Below are positions 46,057-58,003 of a DNA stretch of 64,000 nucleotides, piece by piece. The DNA comes from Neelides folsomi (Eukaryota > Arthropoda > Collembola > Neelipleona > Neelidae): positions 1-64,000 of the forward strand of contig JAQGBZ010000067.1 of NCBI GenBank assembly GCA_034687125.1. Direction: 5' to 3'. Both the position numbers and the translations under genes were made by a program. Each line of letters starts with the position of its first letter. The stretch's first letter is position 1. A model generated the notes under the pieces. That model searched no databases and was not told where the DNA came from. It saw only the letters and a program-made list of their open reading frames with translations.

Positions 46057-49000
46057 ATGGCGAGCGTGAAGCTCGTAGGCACTAAAACGGGCGTGGAGAC
46101 CAAAACGGAGAAAAAGGGAGATGACATTGTCAAAGTAAGAATGAAATGAGATGAGTATTCCTATTTTATAAGCTTTTCTGTAGACGACCACAACAACTAC
46201 GACTGAAACATATAGCGACGGGAGCAAAAATATCAAAAAAGGAATCAAAACAGAAACTCAAAAAGGAGCAAATGAGAAAGGTGCGACTGGTGGAGGGGGT
46301 GGTTGGAAGCCGCCAGACATCTCAAAACTCCCTCATGAAAAGGTCACTACTGAAAAGAGTTTCATCCAGGAATGTCTAAAAAGGCATAATGAATTAAGGG
46401 CGAATCATGGTTCTCCGCCACTGGAATTAGATGATGAAGTGAGCAAAAAATTCTACAAATGTCACTGTATATAATTACTTATAATGCATGTGGTATAAAT
46501 ATTTTACACGTTTAATTTTTATATAATAGCTTTGTCAAATTGCGCAATCTTGGGCACAAACGATTTCGAAAAAGGGAGAAATGGCCCACTCGGACTTTGG
46601 CTTCGGAGAGAACGTCTATTGGACTGATGGTATTACACTGCCTGGATCTGTTCCATCCAACGCATGGTATTCAGAAATCAAAATGTTCAACTGGAATAAT
46701 ATCGATAGAAAAAAAGGAACAGGACATTTCACCCAGGTAAAAGTTCATTTGAATTACAAGCAGATAATACGATCAAAACCTTAAAAGAGTGATGGTTCGA
46801 GTAATTTCGAGAGCTAATTTCGAATTCGGGTCGAGTTCGAGTAGTTGTAGACTACTCTAGTCGAGTTCGAGTTACTCGATCAAATACTGGCCAAATACTC
46901 GTTCGAGTACCACCTATGGAATGTATATATGTATTATGTACTGTATTGATTGTCGGCACCCTCAAAACGATATAAAAGGCGAATGTAAGTTATGATCATA
47001 ACCTAGGCTGGCGCTCCTCCCATATATCTCAGGGCCGTTACTATAGCACTCTTACTCCCTATTTCATTGCATTTCTCATATTTATATTATATATGCATAA
47101 GTGATATGTGAAAATACTTAAAACTATGTATAAATAATGTTTAATTAACGTTTATGTTTAAAACGAAGTTTTTCTTATGAAATTGGTATTAATCATCGAT
47201 AGTATCAAACGCTGCTACCGTTAGAAATGGTAATAATCGTTTTTTTAAGAAATGCTATTTTGTTACATAATTGAATTTATATTGATTGTTTGAAACTAAT
47301 TAATGAATTTATATTTCAATGTGTATTTGTATTTTTCAGATGACTAACCAATTGAATTTCCACGTGGGGTCGAATATGGAAACAATACATTTATTTTAAT
47401 TGTGTTTAAATAATGTTTATTTTGTTACGTTAACCTTCATTTAATCAGACTTTTCAATATTACTTAACCTTTGTATTTCAAATTGTTTTTATTCACATTC
47501 TTTATATGATTATTTATTCAAATAAAATATTTCAATAAAATTTTTAAACGAGTTATTTATTTTTAATCACTAGGAACAAAATTCGAATTTGCCAAAAAAA
47601 TTACTAGCTTAGCCCAGCATCTCAATATATTATACTGGGTGGTCCAGATATCTTTCAGCTTTTTCAATCAATTACTGTTATTTTATTTACAATCGGTTTT
47701 TCTTTAATTTTGGAACATACAATCCTTAAATATCATAGATTTATCTCACATGTTCTAATTTGGCACACGGGACCCATTAGCTTCGATGCAGAGCCCTAAA
47801 CGGTCAGGAACTGCTCGACATGCTCTTCTGCACATAGCAACGGGTATTTCCTCGAAGGCTTCAACAATGAAAGATTTAAGCTCATTTATATTTGACGGAT
47901 TCTTGGAGTAAACTTTGCCCTTGATGTACCCCCAAAAGAAGAAATCGAGTGGTGTAAGATCGGGAGAACGGGGAGGCCAGGTAAAGGGTCCGCCTTTTCC
48001 AATCCAAGATGTCCCGAAATTCTGGTTCATGAAACTCTTTACCCTCTAATCGAAATGTGCAGATGCACTTAGAACCAACAGTTTATTATGTCGAATCCCG
48101 CATAAATTGAAGGTAAAACCTCGTCCTCCATCATTTGTAAAAATGAATCTCCACCGACAGTGCCTTCAAAGAAGAAAGGGCCGAGAACTCCTTCAGTAGA
48201 GCAAGCACACAAATCGAAGAGAATTTCATCCTCTTTTGTTTCACAATATGAGGGTTTTCTCGTTCCCAGTAGATCTAAAAATGCATGCAAGCATGAAGCA
48301 AAGCGGGATTATGGAGGCGGGTGAGGAGGCGGGTGGTGAGGCGGGTCGGGAGGCGGTTATTGCAAGGCAAACAAGCAAGAAAATAAAATACCTCATTATG
48401 CCTGTTGACTGTTCCGCTTAAGTTAAAACTCGTCTCGTCAGACCAAATTATTGAATCGAGGAATGAAGGGTCGACTTCTACCTTGGTCAAAAATCGTTCA
48501 GCGAAATCCATTCTTTTTTCCGAATCTCCGTCAATTAACTCTTGAACATATGTTGCTCGATACGGCTTAAATGTCAAGTCTTTGAGCATTCGTTTGAGAG
48601 AACTTCGGCTGATTTGAAACTCTAAAGAAAGTCGACGAGTGGATGTTGGTTGAACTGGAGTTTCTTCAATGTGTCTTCTTATTATTTCTCTATTTACTTC
48701 TGTTCGCACGGTTCTTGTTCTTCCAGGAATCTTTTTATTCGAAATGCTCCCCGTTTTCCTAAACTTGTTAACAATATTTCGAACAGTCGTTGGATGGGGA
48801 CGTTGATTAGTAAACGGCCATCCACGAACAACATCCGCAGCGTTATTAACTTTTGCGAACTCCTCGACTAAATAAACTTTTTCTTCCTTTAAAAAAACAC
48901 GGGGATTTTCCATATTACCAAAATGGAGAAAATCAACTCAGGAGAAAATTGCGCTTTCTCAAAGTAAAGTTGCCGACGTTTGTTTATGGTTAAACAATTT

Positions 49001-52000
49001 CAGCTTTTAGTTTGCTAAATAATAGTGGGATATATTAGCCATTATTTCCAAAAAATAACAAAATTGATCAGTTCAGATAATACTTGTGCATCAGAGATCA
49101 TTCCCGCAATTGAAACTCGAAATTGTTTTTTGAACCAGGACGATTCAAACAGGAAAGATGCAAATTATACACATTTTGCCGTGACAATTTCAACGTAACA
49201 AATCAACGTGAGAATGTTCAATTAAAATGTTTAATTTTGTAACAATTTTGCCACGCAGATTTGTCCGTGACAAAGTCAATTTTAAATTGCTACAATTTAG
49301 AAATGAGTCAATTGAAATATGGTCCCGAGTTGTGTGAAGTTCAAAAGAAGGCGGTATGAAAAAGAGGTCAAAGATTCACAGAACGCCAATGTGGTAGAAA
49401 ACGGGAAATCCGAAGTTGCAGGACGAACTAAGAATTGGTCTCAAGAGGAAAATCTCTTCCTCGTGGCCCACGTCATGGAGAAACATTCCGTCCTCTTTGG
49501 CCCTCATTCAAACAAAGTTACTGAGTTGTCAAAATGGCAATTTTGGGAAAATGTCACTATAAAGGTAATGTTTATTATAAATATTAAAATTGTTTAATAA
49601 AACTTTAAACTTTATAATAATTGTACATTACAATTGGAAATTTTTTTTAATTTAGATTAATGAAGCGTCGACTGTAAAGAGGACAGTTGAGAATGTGCGT
49701 GAACACACACAATAAAGTCGAGAACCAAAGTGGCGTTTTCATTTAATAAACCCAATTGACATTTAATATTAATCTAAGAACGTTAATTAAATTAACTTAT
49801 TTTGTATATAAACATCTGCATTAGTTAATTACAATTAAAAAGAACAATTTTTTTAAATATTAAAAAATTTTATTTTAGTCTAATAAAATTAATTAAAAGC
49901 AAATTAAACAAAGGATTAACACAGATTAATTATTACATTAAAGTCAATTAAAGAAATTAGCACAAATCGTTTCTTATGCGATTTCCTCGCTCTCGGACTT
50001 GGCCATTTAAGTTATCCTCAATGATTTCATTTCCATTTTCTTCCTGAACTTCAGCATCTTCTAATTGAAGATTTAACCTTCTTTTCAAATTATGCAAAGC
50101 AAATCATGTGGTTATAATTCTTGCTGTTCGCATCGGTTTGTAGACCATCTTTCCACCGGTACTATGAAGGCGTCTGAAGAAGTTCTTTAATGATCCTATA
50201 GCATTTTCAACAAGTCTTCGTGTTCGCTTGTGTGATCTGTTATAATTTACCTGAGATGCTGTCCCGGGGTTTGAGAATGGTGTCAGCAGCCAAGGTTCCA
50301 AAGGGTAACCGGAGTCTCCCAATAAGTATCCATTTGGGGGTTCTCGAATGAAGTCCGCACGAAGATGACAATTCATCCAAACAGAGGAGTCGTGGCAGGC
50401 GCCTTGGAATTTTGTGACAACCTTGATTATATTCAAATTGGAGTCACACACCGCTTGAACGTTCATTGAATGTCGTTCATTGATAAATTGGTGCTCATTT
50501 TCGACAGGTCTTTGTAGTTCGATTAAGGTACCATAGACACATCCTATGCAATTCGACATTCCCGAAATGTTGAAGAAATCTGTTTAATTTGATCCAATTG
50601 CTCATGTTGAGGAAAATTGACAAATTCTCCAAGATTTGCACAAAATAGGTCTATGATGTCCTTTATGATGCGGCTGTGTTCTGATGAATGCCAAAATGTT
50701 GAGCCCAATCACTTTGAAACCCCCCTTTGGAATCTGTTTAATTTTAAAGGTATTTTATTAAATGGTCCTTAATAGGTAAATTTTAAATGTGGTCACAAAT
50801 GTTTACCTTAATGCAGTGAGAATCTTGAGTTCCGGTGCAATTGCTTGGTTTCTTTGCGATTTTGTTAAATCGGGACGGAATCGTTCCCTAATATCCATAA
50901 TCGCACCACGAGGGAACCGGTATAATCGTACCAACTCGGCATCTTCGACTTGTAAAGGATTGTTCCTATCCTTGAACACCCTCTCCCTTCTCATGGTCCT
51001 CCGCGTATTAATAATAAATAATATTTCAGCCATGGCTGATTAAATATGATTAAAAGTAAATGATTTAGAAAATGATTTTGATTTAAATAAATTTGTCACA
51101 ATGTTTGTTACGTTGTTTATGCATGCATAACAACCTTGTTACATTTCCATATGCATAAAAGTGTGATAACTTTGTCACGTAACAACGCTAATACACTTAT
51201 GCTTACCGTCCCAGATGATGTGAATTTAAATTTTGCTACATTGATGCGAGATTTAAAATGGCATTATTCAATTCAGAGCTGAAAAATGATTTTAAATCCC
51301 GATTTTTGAACGAAAATGCATCTAATAATAATCCCATAAAAGCAAAAGAAGAAACATGTAAAAGTGAAAGTTCAAGCTCTTTTTGTGATCTTTATTCCAA
51401 ATTACAAGAATCATCTGTCTCGTCCTTTGCTCGCTCACTTGAAGACGAATTTAACATTTATATTGGCCTACCTTTGGAACGAAGAACAGAATGTCCATAT
51501 AAATGGTGGGAAAAAATGCAGTGCCAATTCCCTCATCTTGCAGGATTAGCTAAAAAGTTCGTCGGCTCCAGCAAGATCAGTATTCAGTGAAAGACTTTTC
51601 GGAAACAGGAATTATTTTTGAGACCAAACGAAATCGTCTTTTACCAGAGAATGGAGAAATTCTTGCCTTTATTAATTATAACCTACCATTATTATCTTAT
51701 AAATATTAATTATAATTATTTCTCATTAAATTAAAATTATTTGTATTAACTGATCAACTATTTACTAATTTGACGTAAAAATAAATTAAAATTATATTTA
51801 AAACACAAAATACATGTTTAATTAATTAATATTACTATAATAAACATTAAAAATATTAACGAAGATGAGATATTCGAGTATTTGTCGAGTACTCGCGAGT
51901 ACTCAAAAAATCTGAAATGCCACTCGAGTCGAATCGATCTCGAGTTCGAGTAATACTCGATATTACTATCCCTAGTTAAAACCTTATAAGGGGAGTGGAC

Positions 52001-52203
52001 CTACCAAGCTGTATTTATTTTAAATCAAATATTAATTTTTTGAAATTGTAACGTAGATGATTTGGAAAGGCACAAAAAAAGTTGGATTCGCATTTGCAGT
52101 TGGAAAATTCGGGACTTTTGTGGTGGCTGAATACAACCCGCCTGGAAACTTTTTTGATCAATTCACAGCTAATATTGGGAAGCCAAAGAAAAACATGGCA
52201 TGA
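46057..52203 (+). CDS. CAP superfamily protein, GAPR-1/GLIPR2-like
   Basis: Four exons (46057-46134, 46184-46438, 46530-46736, 52057-52203) give 228 aa. There is no signal peptide; the first ~75 residues are Thr/Lys/Gly-rich. The CAP domain follows with HNELRANHGSPPLELDDELC, MAHSDFGFGENVYW, TGHFTQMIWKGTKKVGF and VVAEYNPPGNF, including the two conserved His (AHSD, GHFTQ) and the acidic partner in GEN. The closest type is the intracellular Golgi-associated GAPR-1/GLIPR2 group, which binds membranes and lipids. Its third intron is 5.3 kb against roughly 50-100 nt for the others, because it holds the transposon nest. The exon junction (TQ|MIW) is exactly in phase across that nest. Confidence 0.88.
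47755..48913 (-). pseudogene. Dead mariner-like transposase
   Basis: Reads from 48913 leftward: N-terminal helix-turn-helix region (PTTVRNIVNKFRKTGS; TSTRRLSLEFQISRSSLKRML), the first catalytic block (IIWSDETSFNLSGTVNRHN) and, after breaks, the C-terminal WPPRSPDLTPLDFFFWGYIK block with the third acidic residue. The block that should carry the second catalytic Asp (QQDG-type) is lost near 48050-48070, with a frame break and stop, and a GC-rich insert splits the ORF at about 48287-48390. A terminal-repeat-like CTGGGTGGTCCAGATATC lies at 47635-47652; no matching right end was found. Confidence 0.8.
48287..48390. repeat. GC-rich minisatellite insert in mariner ORF
   Basis: About 100 nt rich in GAGGCGGGT-type units interrupt the transposase between the NRHNEV and LDLLGTRKPS segments without closing the frame. 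Base composition differs sharply from all surrounding DNA. Confidence 0.7.
49319..49715 (+). pseudogene. Harbinger-associated Myb/SANT-like ORF, truncated
   Basis: Two exons (49319-49564, 49656-49715) give 101 aa with a Myb/SANT-like trihelix (TKNWSQEENLFLVAHVMEK ... STVKRTVENVREHTQ). PIF/Harbinger transposons carry a second gene of this type, needed for nuclear import and DNA binding of the transposase. The orientation opposite to the adjacent transposase and the proximity fit one bipartite element. It ends early after VREHTQ, so it is probably decayed. Confidence 0.6.
50104..51033 (-). pseudogene. Dead PIF/Harbinger (HARBI1-like) transposase
   Basis: 51033-50803 encodes the N-terminal block (VRLYRFPRGAIMDIRERFRP...ILTALR). 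A decayed middle (about 50760-50570, frame broken) contains SRIIKDIIDLFC. 50559-50104 encodes the catalytic core: GCVYGTLIEL, where the first catalytic Asp should be (GCVDGT in the family) but is Tyr; LLGDSGYPL with the second Asp; and RRLVENAIGSLKNFFRRL with the Glu. Frame breaks plus the Asp-to-Tyr change make it inactive. Confidence 0.8.
51258..51709 (+). pseudogene. hAT transposase C-terminal dimerisation remnant
   Basis: Frames read CPYKWWEKMQCQFPHLAGLAKKF, then after frame shifts SERLF and GIIFETKRNRLLPENGEILAF, the classic hAT C-terminal dimerisation block. At least two frame breaks (about 51565-51615). No upstream catalytic region is left. Confidence 0.75.
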
Positions 52204-52422
52204 TTTCATCTCCGGATCTCTTATCGTTCAATTCCTCTCCTCAAACGATCGATTAAATTTTATCAATTTCTTAATTAACGCTTAATTGATTCTCATTCTA
52301 ACTGAAACCGATAATTTAAAATAGTAAAACTATTAAAGATAGAGTATCACATCACTAGAATGTATTTAGAATTAGCATAATTGAATAGACAATTTAAAAA
52401 AGTATAGAAAAATCGTATTTAT

Positions 52423-53283
52423 TCAATGTCGACTTTTCTTTTTCTTCTTTTTGTGCTCTTCTTGTGGAGGTGACGAAGCTTTTCGTTTCTTTTCTCGTAA
52501 ATCTTCAATCGTTGGTGGAGGGGGCAAAGGATCAATTCCGTAAATTGGATGACGCATTTTTAAACCTTTAGGAAGTTTGGTTTTCTTTCGACGCGATAGT
52601 TTGGGAAGGCACATCTCCATATTTTCAAGTTTAGGTCGAATTACTAAATGTCCTTTGATTTCTCGACTCGCTATAAAAATATTACAATTTAGCTTCTTTC
52701 ATGTTATAATAATACAACAATATTCGTATTGGCAATCTTATACAATATTTAAAAAGCGAGATATATTTATTTTATAACAAAGCATATTATTGGAAACTTG
52801 AGAGTAAAATGCCAATTACCAAGCTCAAATTTTTGATCATCTGAAAGGAGTACGGCTAGGGTTTCAGGTTGGCCAAATTGGGTGATCTTGGAAGGGAATG
52901 ATAAAACTGACGTGTCTTGGAGTTCAGTTCCATTAACTAAATCAATCTTTTGGCCCAATAATTCAGGGAGTTCGCCATGGACAGTGACGAGGAAAACTTC
53001 CGAATCTTCATCTAGGAATTTATCATTATTTAGTGTCCCGGGCTTAACTTCAATTTCTTTGAGTCCTTTGAGCAGTTGAGGAGGAATCTATCAAAATTGA
53101 TCAAATTCTTCAAATTGGGTAAACATTAAATTACATAACATTATATAATTATAATTAATAATTATTAATGATAATGGTATTTATAAAATTACAAATATCA
53201 TACGGGCTTTACGGGCATACCTTATTCCCAGAAGAAGTACCATTTGTTTTTTCTTTATCCTTTGACTTACTCTTTTTACCCAT
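52423..53283 (-). CDS. RNA polymerase I subunit RPA34/POLR1G-like protein
   Basis: Three exons (53283-53221, 53087-52820, 52670-52423) give 192 aa. Lys-rich start, a beta-rich middle (EVFLVTVHGELPELLGQKIDLVNG ... ETLAVLLSDDQKFELG ... IKGHLVIRPK), then RRKKTKLPKGLKMRHPIYGI and a Lys-rich nuclear tail. This order (triple-barrel dimerisation domain, LPxGLKxRxxPxG motif, basic tail) fits the RPA34 partner of RPA49 in RNA polymerase I. The match rests on motif memory, so the name is moderate. It is divergently arranged with the V-ATPase C gene across 346 nt. Confidence 0.5.
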
Positions 53284-53629
53284 TTCTTAACTTTTGATTT
53301 AATTTAAAAATATGCTATAATATTATGATGCTCTTTACTTTAAATTATAAGTTTTTAAAACTATCGAAAAGAGAAGATCTGAAATTGAAATTGAGAGAGA
53401 ATGTGCGAATGAATGCAAATAATGTGAAGTAGACGAAACAAATGTGGTTGGGTTTGACTTGTGCGGGAATGAAGATGAACCAAGAGGATGTATGATGGGA
53501 AACTGAGCGGTTTAGGTTCAAAATATGGGTGTGTGAATTTGTGAATATTGTCTAGATAAACAGGGAAGATTGTAAATTAACCGAGATTAATTAATTGTAC
53601 ATTAGTTAATTAGGTAGTCTCAGAACGAG
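53284..53629. promoter_or_regulatory. Bidirectional promoter region RPA34-like / V-ATPase C
   Basis: 346 nt between divergent start codons, less AT-rich around 53390-53520. No TATA box; likely a shared housekeeping-type promoter. Confidence 0.5.
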
Positions 53630-55711
53630 ATGAGTGAGTATTGGATAATCAGCATTCCCCGAGAGAAGAGCGGAACGGGAGGTGGCTGGGAATCTTTGAA
53701 CAATATCACTACCCGAGAGAAACTCTCTCTCAATTACAAGTTCCCTATTCCAGATTTAAAGGTTGGCACATTGGACCAACTCGTTGGACTTTCCGATGAC
53801 CTGGGAAAGCTCGACACCTACGTTGAAGGAGTAGCGAGAAAGGTAATTTCATTTATTTATTTACTTTATATGAAAAATATGTTAATATTATCTCTGTCTA
53901 TTTACTGTTAATTATTACTTTATTACTTGTCCTTATCACTGACTTAATTAACATTTGTAAAGTGTAGCATAAAATAGAGTTTAATATTTTTAATTATAGG
54001 TGAGCGGATATATGCGCGAAGTACTTGAAGACCAACGTGATAAATTGGTGGAGAATCTAACAGCAAATAACGCAGAGCTTTCAGCATACGTTACAAAATT
54101 CAGCTGGGATGTGGCTCGATATCCATTGAAGCAATCTCTTCGAAATCTGTCAGAGATGATAGCAAAACAGGTGGGACAAACGGAATCAGATTTAAAGGTG
54201 AAGGCCGCTGCCTACAATGCACTTAAAGGAACTTTGCAATCGCTGGAGAAGAAGCAAACTGGGAGTCTCCTCACAAGGAATCTCGTTGACCTCGTGAGGA
54301 AAGATCATTTTGTTCTTGACTCTGAGCATCTCACAACGCTCCTTGTCGTAGTGCCGAAAGCCAATTTTAACGACTGGGAAGCGAGATATGAGAAGTTGGC
54401 CGATATGGTCGTTCCAAGGTCCTCCGCTCTTATCTTTGAAGATGGGGAACACGGACTTTTCTCCATTACTTTATTCATTAAATGTGTCGATGATTTCAAG
54501 ACGAAAGCCAGAGAAAATAAGTAAGGACGACTTTTTAATGAAACCTACCTAATGAAAATTATTAGGTTTAAAACCACCATAAGACCATATTTAAAAATTC
54601 AAAGAAGCTTAATTAATTAAATTTTTTAGATTCGTCGTCAGAGAATTCACGTACAATGAGGACGAGTTGGCAGCTGGAAAAAACGAGCTAACTCGTTTGG
54701 CGACCGATAAGAAGAAACAATTCGTTCGTTGAATCATTCTAATATACCATTTATCGTGACTAAATCCATCCCATAATGAAGTAATTTTTTTTAATTTGCC
54801 TTTTTTATATTTTAGGGGCCGTTGGTTCGTTGGCTGAAAGTGAATTTCAGTGAAGCGTTTACATCTTGGGTCCACGTTAAGGCTCTCCGAGTGTTCGTAG
54901 AAAGCGTCCTTCGCTATGGCCTTCCAGTCAACTTCTCGGCCATTCTCCTTCATCCGCAGAAGAAGTCAACGAAGCGGCTAAGAGAAATTCTCAATTCCAC
55001 ATTCGCTCATTTGGATTCCTCAGCGTCATCAAACAGCAAGGCGAACGACGTGAGATCCTCATTTTTACCTTTTCCCTTCTATACACAGGTAAATGGGAAT
55101 ATTCGAGCATGCTCATTTAACTCCATAATTAATATCAAATATTTTAATATGAAATTCCCAATTTCTATTTAATAAAGATATTCAAGGTTGTGTATATTTT
55201 ATTAAAATATACTTAGGTATGATATTAAAACAATCTAATAATTCTTGCTAATGCTTAATGTTTAATGTCTAACGTGCTAACATTGAAAAATTGTAATGTT
55301 TAACTGCACTGTGCTAAATTATTAACGATAAATGTAAATAACTAACAACTAAAGTAGCGTATAATAGTTAATGCACGGTAGTGTTATGGAAAGACAAATT
55401 GATCAACAATGATAGATTTGATCAATTATTGACAGAGTAAATGAATGCCTGTATGTTTAATAAAAGAACAATTCATTATGTAAATACTTTTTAGAATTAG
55501 GATGAGTTGTAGTTTATGGTCAGAAGTAGTATTGAGAGCCATCGAGATAATTAAAGATTAGATAAAAATGAATAATTTCTAATATTTATTGGAAATAATT
55601 TTATAGGCATTGGACATGCCCGGCCTTGGATTTGGTGCTTCAGAATATTATCCATACGTCTATTACAAGATGGACATCGACATGGTGGATCACAAGCCGG
55701 GAAATAACTGA
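53630..55711 (+). CDS. ATP6V1C: V-type proton ATPase subunit C
   Basis: Five exons (53630-53842, 54000-54520, 54630-54723, 54816-55049, 55607-55711) give 388 aa; human ATP6V1C1 has 382. Diagnostic segments: [12 protein letters not shown] start, [62 protein letters not shown] and a [12 protein letters not shown] end. Subunit C is the stalk protein whose reversible binding controls assembly of V1 with V0. The junction 55049/55607 was chosen because GAC|GTGAGA is in phase with the last exon; reading on to the next donor is out of phase. Confidence 0.95.
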
Positions 55712-55893
55712 TCGCCCTCACTTCACCACTACCATCATACTACACATATTAGGAAATCGATGCTTGTCAAGAGATCTGTAGCCTTCTGATATCAAATATA
55801 TATTACATTCCAGTTACAAAATAAAGTTGTTCAATTTAGTCTGCAATCCTCCATTGTTCTTTGCTCATATTATTAATTACTTTCTCCAGCAAA

Positions 55894-56794
55894 ATGAATT
55901 CTGGAATTTGGTGTCTCATTGTGATTTTATTTATTGGGACCATTTCCGCAACTGCTGTGTCAAATTGGAACGATCCGGAGATTCTGCAGTCAATCAACGA
56001 GTACATTGACGAGGTCATGGTGAACGCAAGAGTTCTTTTGAGTATAAATAATTCAATTCCACTCCCAGACGCTTCTGTGCCACTTGAAATACTTGGGACG
56101 CTCAATTTGACTGATGGAGGATTATTTGGACTTAATACTATTCATAGAATAGATGATTGCTTCATTCGCGTCGAGGTTTAACAAATCAATAAAACAATAG
56201 ATTTAGGTCATAAAAATGCATATAAATACTTGTACATTAAAGTAAGTATGTACATGGTGGGCCATAAGTATCTTTCTTTTTATACGATAGTTTATTTAAA
56301 AAAGAAATATACTTGTACTTTTTTAGTACTTATGGCCCACCATGTAAATGACATACCTAATAGTAATTTTATAAATGGAAACTAAAATAATAAATTTTAA
56401 TTAGCCTAATGGAGACGCTGTGATTCGTGTAGCAATTGGTTTCAATGAAGCTGCAATTGGATATTGGCTCAAACTTGCTATATTGAATCAAGAACCGACA
56501 CTTGATTTCCGACTCCTTGGGTCATTGGCCAAAATGGACTTGACCCTTCAAATAAGAATTTCATCCCAATTTAAGATCACGGTAGAAGAACTCATTCTTG
56601 ATGAAATTGGAAGAATTGAAGTCAAGTTTTATGATGGAGCCTTTGGAGAAGTCATTGACGTTGTCGTTTCGGTTCTTGTTTCTACGATAGGAAACTCTGC
56701 TAAAGAACCTTTATTCGAATTTGTTTCAGGACTTCTTAAAGATTTGATTAATGATGCTCTCAAACCCGTTCCAGTTCCTCCTCAGATCAAATAA
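55894..56794 (+). CDS. Group-7-allergen-like secreted lipid-binding protein
   Basis: Two exons (55894-56175, 56405-56794) give 223 aa. Signal peptide ending ISATA, then a helical start (SINEYIDEVMVNARVLL) and alternating amphipathic strands (VPLEILGTLNLTDGGLFGLNTIHR; AVIRVAIGFNEAAIGYWLKL; DLTLQIRISSQFKITVEELILDEIG) ending in a helix. Length, start and the GxLxLxxxxxxGLxxIxR pattern fit the mite Der p 7/JHBP/BPI-like superfamily, proteins that bind lipids in a curved beta-sheet. No cysteines in the mature part, as in group 7. Its single intron contains a 92-bp MITE. Confidence 0.65.
56253..56344. mobile_element. 92-bp mariner-type MITE
   Basis: Perfect 18-bp terminal inverted repeats (CATGGTGGGCCATAAGTA / TACTTATGGCCCACCATG) flanked by TA on both sides (56251-56252, 56345-56346), the Tc1/mariner target duplication. 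No coding capacity. It lies in the intron of the group-7-like gene. The GGGCCATAAGTA core recurs near 29290. Confidence 0.9.
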
Positions 56795-57415
56795 CTTTTT
56801 TAAAGTGTGATATGTCCACTTATAAGAATATAATTTTTGTAAATAAATTCGGATTTTACACATATTTATGATTCAATTGACTTTTTAAAAATATAGTACA
56901 TATTTTATTAAACCACATCAATGGTCACATTTAACCCTGCACTTACTTTTTATAAAATATCTAATTTAAAAAGTTGTTCAAATACATAGAAGATAGGACT
57001 CATTTGCATATCTGATGCTTTTATTATGATTGAGTAAAACAAAGATTGGAATTCAAATCGGAGTGAATGAACAAAAATCCACAGGATAAAAATCCCACTT
57101 TGAAACCAGTGATGAGCCCTATTTACGATTATTATATGCAATTAACTCTGATTTGAATTTATTTGTATATTATAAAGAGTAATCTAATATTGTTTTCATA
57201 TATCATGGTTGGTCTTTCATCAATCGCAATCGCAATCTGTCTTTGTCTCAAAAAATCATTATTTAAAATTAAATATGTTCTTCGTTATGAGAGTTTTAAG
57301 TAAGATGAGGTTCTGTTTAATCATTTTTGTGATTTAATTCGATAAATCCAACGTGTTTAAAATTGAAAAAAATTAAAAGTATAAAAAAGAGTAAATCTAC
57401 AAGTGAATTTTAACA
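56795..57415. other. Intergenic region
   Basis: 3' flank of the group-7-like gene and 5' flank of the thioredoxin gene. No feature recognised. Confidence 0.5.
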
Positions 57416-58003
57416 ATGGCCCTTATTGCTGCCGACGATAGAGCATTCAGAAGGCATGTTAGGGACTCAACTTCTCAACTCCTAGTTGCAGACTTTACAG
57501 CGAAATGGTAAAAATGGCTTTAGTCATAATTTGTATGTAAATTACATATACATACAGTATTAGTATTATTATGTTAATTATGTATTAAGTTTGTGTAAGA
57601 TTATTAATTACATACTTCCCAGTATATTATTAAATAGGGAAAGTGTACTGATTCCAAATTAATGACTACATAATACTGAATATATGTTAAATGGCAATAT
57701 GCTTGTCCTAGGTGCGGTCCTTGTACAACAATGACTCTTTTCTTTGATAAGATGTGCAAGAAGTACAAGGACGTGAGTTTCCTCAAAGTAGACGTTGATG
57801 AGTGCATGGACGCCACTGCGAAATATCGAATTGAAATCCTCCCTACATTTTTATTCTTCCGTAAGGGGAAGGAGATCGACCGTGTTTCTGGGGCCAGAAA
57901 GGCTGAACTCCAAAGAAAACTCAATCAATGGACGAGCGAAGTCGGAGGAGCTGAAAAAGTAGAGGAAGAAGATGAAGATCAACGCCATGAATTTAAAACT
58001 TGA
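57416..58003 (+). CDS. Thioredoxin-domain protein (TXNL1-like, no PITH domain)
   Basis: Two exons (57416-57507, 57712-58003) give 127 aa with active site WCGPC at the exon junction and cis-Pro in EILPTFLFF. The core is FTAKWCGPC ... FLKVDVDECMDATAKYRIEILPTF, closest in wording to the thioredoxin half of TXNL1. It ends in an acidic tail (EEEDEDQ) instead of the proteasome-binding PITH domain. Likely a cytosolic disulfide reductase. No signal peptide. Confidence 0.85.

Larger units (their letters stand above)
46788..51977. mobile_element. Composite hAT element with nested mariner and Harbinger insertions
   Basis: A 5.2-kb block inside the CAP-gene intron is flanked by a 13-bp near-perfect direct repeat, AAAACCTTA(A/T)AAG, at 46775-46787 and 51978-51990. 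Both ends carry clustered TCGAGTTCGAGTA / TCGAGTACTCG motifs in inverted orientation (about 46795-46915 and 51868-51960), typical of hAT subterminal repeats. A decayed hAT dimerisation region lies near the right end. Mariner and Harbinger fragments fill the middle, so the hAT copy is oldest and was hit by later insertions. The repeat is longer than the usual 8-bp hAT duplication, so the exact target site is uncertain. Confidence 0.6.
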
